A stretch of 41,916 bases of DNA from UMGS1696 sp964558485 (GTDB lineage Bacteria > Bacillota > Clostridia > Oscillospirales > CAG-272), in the NCBI GenBank assembly GCA_964558485.1, contig CAZLED010000014.1:1-41916 (forward strand), written 5' to 3'. The first letter of the stretch is position 1, and each line of letters starts with the position of its first letter. Under the pieces are notes generated by a model. The model worked only from the letters and a program-made list of their open reading frames with translations. It was not told where the DNA came from and did not search any database. A program made the translations under genes and the position numbers. Shown piece by piece: positions 38,361-41,916 of this stretch.

Positions 38361-41318
38361 ATGAACGAATTCTTACAAAAGCTGTACGACAAAGCGCCGT
38401 CCTATGGCTCGATCCCCTTCTGGAGCTGGAACGATAAGCTGGAGGAAGGCGAGCTGCGACGTCAGATCCGGCGCATGAAGGAGCTGGGCATGAACGGCTT
38501 CTTTATGCACGCCAGAGGTGGTCTGGAAACCGAATACCTGTCCGACGACTGGTTTCACTGCGTGAACGTCTGCGTGGACGAGGCAAAGAAGCTGGGCATG
38601 GAAGCCTGGTCCTACGACGAAAACGGCTGGCCCTCCGGTTTTGCCGGCGGTAAGCTGCTGGACGACAAAAAGAACTTTGCCCTTGGTATGCTGACCGAGA
38701 TCACCAGCACCTTCCCCGATGACGAGGACACCATCGCCGCCTACACGAAAAATGCCGACGGCAGCTACAACTGGGTCACCGCACCGGTGGACGGCTGCAG
38801 TGAATACCTGCGGATCTATCGCCAGTATGACAACTCCTACGTGGACGTGCTGGACGGGGAGATCACCAAGGAATTCCTGCGCCTGACCCATGCGGAATAC
38901 AAGAAGGCCTGCGGAGCCGATTTCGGTGGTGCCATGCCCGGCTTCTTCACCGATGAACCCCAGTACTTCCGTTGGGGCCACACCTACTCCAACACCCTGC
39001 CGAAGATCTTCAAGGAGACCTATGGGTATGAGATCTTCCCCGGCCTGCCTGCCATCTTTGAGAAGGACATCCCCGGCGGCGACAAATTCCGCTACGATTA
39101 TTATAAGCTGATCCATGAGCTGTTCATCAATAACTGGGTGCGCCTGGTGCAGGAATGGTGCCACGAAAATGGCGTCAAGCTCACCGGTCACGCCGTGGAG
39201 GAATCCTCTCTGTCCGGCCAGATGATGTGCATCGGTGGCGTCATGCCCTTCTACGAATACGAAGACATCCCCGGCATCGACTATCTGGGTCGTGGGATCG
39301 CCGACGATATCGCACCCAAGCAGCTGGGTTCTGCCTGCGCACAGCTGGGCAAAAAGAAGGCCCTGTCCGAAATGTTCGCCTGCTGCGGCTGGGACGTGTC
39401 TCCCACCGAGCTGAAGCGCATTGCCGATATGCAGTATGCCGGTGGTGTGAACCTGATGTGCCAGCACCTGTATCCCTACTCCGAAAGAGGCCAGCGCAAG
39501 AGAGACTATCCCCTGCACTACTCCGAGCATAACCCGTGGCAGCAGCAGATGATCCCCTTCGACTGGCACTACAACCGTCTGGGTGCGGCTTTGTCCGAAG
39601 GCGAAGAATATGCGCCCATCCTGGTGATCCATCCCATCCACGGTGCCTATATGCGGTACAAGAAGGGTGCGGACTGGCACAACGAGATCGAAGGACACTT
39701 CTTTGGTCTGTCCCGTCTGCTGGGTCACAACCAGGTGCCCTACCACTACGGCGACGAAAACATGATGAAGAAAATGGCCAAGGTGGACGGCAACAAGATC
39801 ATCGTGGGCAAGTGCACCTACGATGCCGTGATCGTTCCCTTCACCTACACCCTGGATCACGAGACTGTGGCTATGCTCCAGGCATACATGGCAAATGGCG
39901 GTAAGGTATGGCTGTACAAAGACGCACCGGCCTGCATCGATGGAGAAGCGGCAGACATGGGCTGGCTCCAGGCAAACATGACCTGGGACGACATTCTGGC
40001 CTATCGTGACGCCCGGATCTCCGTGGATGGAGCAAACGTGCCGGCCCTGCGGAAGATGACCAGAAGACTGCCCGACGGTTCCAGCCTGATCTTTGTCACC
40101 AACATTTCCTCTGACAGCTTCGACTGCGTAAAGGTAGGTATCCCGGGCGCCAAGAGCGTTTGTGAGATCGATCTGGATGCAGATGCGGACGAACTGACGC
40201 TGCTCCCTGTCCACGGCGAAGTGTGCGAAAAGTGCGGTGGCAGAAAGGTATATCTGTCCTTCGAGGATGCCCAGTCGCACCTGCTGTGGGTCAATGGCGA
40301 AGACGTGGCACTGGTAGAAGGCAAGCCCGAAAAGGCAGAAAAGACCATTCCGGTACCGGCAGAAATGACCTTTGCCAAGAAGCCGGAGAACATGATGACC
40401 CTGGACACCGCTATGCTGTCCAAGGATGGGGTACACTACGACGAGCCCCTGTCCATCTACGGCATCAAGGACAACCTGCTCCGGGAACAGTTTGACGGAC
40501 AGGTGTGGATCAAGTACACCTTCACGGCAGACGAGAGCTACCATACCGATGACCTGCGGCTGATTTTGGAACCCATGGGCCAGACCTCTGTGACCGTCAA
40601 CGGCACGACTGTAGAGCCGTCCCGTGAAAACTGGTGGTTTGACCGGAACTTTGCCGGCGTGAATATTGCATCTCTGGTGAAGCCCGGCGTAAACGAAGTG
40701 GTGGTATCCCTACGGCATTGGCAGAGAGACTACGTGTACTACGTGCTGTACAGCGGCGTATCGGAATCTCTGCGGAACTGCCTGGTATTCGATACGGAGA
40801 TCGAAGCGGCCTACCTGGTGGGCGACTTTGCCCTGACGACCCCCGGCACCTTCACCGACAGCGACCGGAACAGTGTCCTGTACGACGGCACCTTCACGCT
40901 GACCGGTCAGAAGGAAACCGTGAACACGACGAACGTTGTCAAGGATGGCTATCCCTTCTTCGGCGGCGCCATGGACGTGAAGTTTACCTATAATTATAAG
41001 GAAGGGGACGCCACGGTGCTGGCACTGTCGGGACGCTTTGCCACGGTATCGGTGGAAGTCAATGGTGTGGCCGCCGGCGAGATGTTGTTTATCCGGCACA
41101 TCGATCTGGCAGAATATTTGCACGAAGGCGAGAACGAGATCAAGCTGACCCTGCGTTCTGCCATGCGGAACCTGATGGGACCCCACCATCGTCACGATCC
41201 GGAACCCTACGGTGTAGGCCCCGGCACGTTCTCCTTTGAAAAGGAATGGAACGGCAGAGAATGCGCCGGCTACGTAGCCCGCTACGCCTTCGTCCGCTTC
41301 GGGGTAGACGAGAAGTAA
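38361..41318 (+). CDS. Large putative glycoside hydrolase, GH106-like
   Basis: The 985-residue cytosolic protein (no signal peptide) begins with a barrel-type catalytic region. Motifs seen are SIPFWSWNDKLEEGELRRQI, MNGFFMHARGGLETEYLSD, SYDENGWPSGFAGG and PGFFTDEPQYF. These resemble alpha-L-rhamnosidase-like (GH106-type) enzymes of gut bacteria. The middle part has an ITGHAVEE-like LTGHAVEESSLSGQM segment. The C-terminal third has jelly-roll sugar-binding modules (VTVNGTTVEP, VSVEVNGVAAGEM). Being intracellular, it likely acts on imported oligosaccharides. The family assignment is from memory of motifs; substrate and catalytic residues are not fixed by the sequence. An AAAGGAG site precedes the ATG. 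Confidence 0.75.
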   Translation: MNEFLQKLYDKAPSYGSIPFWSWNDKLEEGELRRQIRRMKELGMNGFFMHARGGLETEYLSDDWFHCVNVCVDEAKKLGMEAWSYDENGWPSGFAGGKLLDDKKNFALGMLTEITSTFPDDEDTIAAYTKNADGSYNWVTAPVDGCSEYLRIYRQYDNSYVDVLDGEITKEFLRLTHAEYKKACGADFGGAMPGFFTDEPQYFRWGHTYSNTLPKIFKETYGYEIFPGLPAIFEKDIPGGDKFRYDYYKLIHELFINNWVRLVQEWCHENGVKLTGHAVEESSLSGQMMCIGGVMPFYEYEDIPGIDYLGRGIADDIAPKQLGSACAQLGKKKALSEMFACCGWDVSPTELKRIADMQYAGGVNLMCQHLYPYSERGQRKRDYPLHYSEHNPWQQQMIPFDWHYNRLGAALSEGEEYAPILVIHPIHGAYMRYKKGADWHNEIEGHFFGLSRLLGHNQVPYHYGDENMMKKMAKVDGNKIIVGKCTYDAVIVPFTYTLDHETVAMLQAYMANGGKVWLYKDAPACIDGEAADMGWLQANMTWDDILAYRDARISVDGANVPALRKMTRRLPDGSSLIFVTNISSDSFDCVKVGIPGAKSVCEIDLDADADELTLLPVHGEVCEKCGGRKVYLSFEDAQSHLLWVNGEDVALVEGKPEKAEKTIPVPAEMTFAKKPENMMTLDTAMLSKDGVHYDEPLSIYGIKDNLLREQFDGQVWIKYTFTADESYHTDDLRLILEPMGQTSVTVNGTTVEPSRENWWFDRNFAGVNIASLVKPGVNEVVVSLRHWQRDYVYYVLYSGVSESLRNCLVFDTEIEAAYLVGDFALTTPGTFTDSDRNSVLYDGTFTLTGQKETVNTTNVVKDGYPFFGGAMDVKFTYNYKEGDATVLALSGRFATVSVEVNGVAAGEMLFIRHIDLAEYLHEGENEIKLTLRSAMRNLMGPHHRHDPEPYGVGPGTFSFEKEWNGRECAGYVARYAFVRFGVDEK

Positions 41319-41916
41319 GGGGCAGACCCCTCTACGACACACCCCATTGGTTCCAACTGCGTTGGGCTTGTTACTCCATGTGGTTTTCCGAAAAGTTTCG
41401 GATGACTGCCCTACGCGGGCGGCGTGAAAGGGTAGGGTCAACTTCGCCATAGGCGAATGTTGCGTGGAATTAAACTTCCTCGGCAGTTTACCCCCTTCCC
41501 TACCCTCTCAACTCCCACCCATCCCCCTAATCGCCTCGAAAAGCAACTCTCGCAGTTGACCACCGGTTTCTCTGGAAGCAGAGCCTTTGGCAGTAGATAT
41601 TGTTCGCCTTGGTAATCCCGTTTTTGATCAGGCTGCCGCATTAGGACGGTTGGGCATGGTTAAAATTTTCGTTTGGTGCTGGACGGGTGTTTGGGTGGAT
41701 ACCAATATAGGATATCAAATCATTCGACTTGTAATGTAGTGTGTTGATACCCATACCGGGATCGGAAATAATATTCGGCTTTAGAACGATTTTTGTTTTC
41801 TCTATGTCAGCCACTACTCCGAACAATTTGTGTGAAGCCAAACGAACGATAACGTTTCACTTCGCACCCACCAGAACCCGTACGTCCTGCACCCCGTAGC
41901 CCTGCGGTTAGCCCAA
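41319..41916. other. Gene-poor right end
   Basis: Nearly 600 bp carry no convincing gene. A short GGGG-CAGA-CCCC hairpin follows the hydrolase stop, without a T-run. The minus strand has a G-run cluster (41491-41527). A 66-codon minus-strand frame at 41641-41841 begins with TTG, has no clear ribosome-binding site and matches nothing I know (contains MGINTLHYKSNDLISYIG). It may be a gene remnant. Confidence 0.45.

Noticed and set aside
41641..41841. A 66-codon minus-strand frame near the right edge
   Set aside because: It has a TTG start, no clear ribosome-binding site and no known family. It is kept only as a possible remnant within the gene-poor region.
1..41916. tRNA, rRNA, CRISPR arrays and transposase genes
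   Set aside because: I looked for cloverleaf-like sequence, regularly spaced identical repeats and transposase motifs and saw none. The repeats found are short, irregular or REP-like.

Overview
The window reads as chromosome of a low-to-mid GC Gram-positive anaerobe, most likely an uncultured gut member of the Clostridia (Oscillospirales/Ruminococcaceae-like). This rests on the S10-spc-alpha ribosomal gene order with adk, map, a KOW-domain gene and infA embedded, the zinc-type S14, L32 and S4, the DUF177-rpmF pair, an SLH-domain surface protein, and strong TTGACA/TATAAT-type promoters. The taxon is an inference.

From about 19.7 kb down to 50 bp lies one minus-strand ribosomal superoperon of 32 genes: rpsJ-rplC-rplD-rplW-rplB-rpsS-rplV-rpsC-rplP-rpmC-rpsQ-rplN-rplX-rplE-rpsN-rpsH-rplF-rplR-rpsE-rpmD-rplO-secY-adk-map-KOW-infA-rpmJ-rpsM-rpsK-rpsD-rpoA-rplQ. 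It starts at a clear promoter (19659-19687) with a leader of about 330 nt and ends at an intrinsic terminator (51-90). Gene order is textbook. Spacing is not: many junctions that are normally a few bases wide hold 170-525 nt of gene-free, hairpin-rich DNA. Four of these gaps contain members of one repeat family, two in each orientation; a hairpin in the two sense-oriented copies shows compensatory base changes.

The plus-strand block 20.2-25.9 kb carries a polytopic membrane protein of unknown function, a TelA-family protein, a TPM-domain membrane protein with a long Gln/Asn-rich tail, and an ABC-F ATPase. The minus-strand block 26.0-28.5 kb has a HepT/MntA (HEPN/nucleotidyltransferase) toxin-antitoxin pair, a small membrane protein, and rpmF with its DUF177 partner. 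A plus-strand fused ABC transporter/FtsX-type permease (28.8-31.8 kb) converges on a lipoprotein and an SGNH hydrolase. A 1359-residue SLH surface protein (minus) is divergent from a 985-residue putative glycoside hydrolase (plus). The last 600 bp hold no convincing gene.

The most notable unexplained items are two paralogous candidate small RNAs of about 104 nt (19842-19945 and 33762-33864, both minus). They have equal length, consensus promoters, a shared GGTAACC-containing two-helix domain and identical terminators, but different 5' ends. Second is the structured repeat family lodged inside the ribosomal operon.
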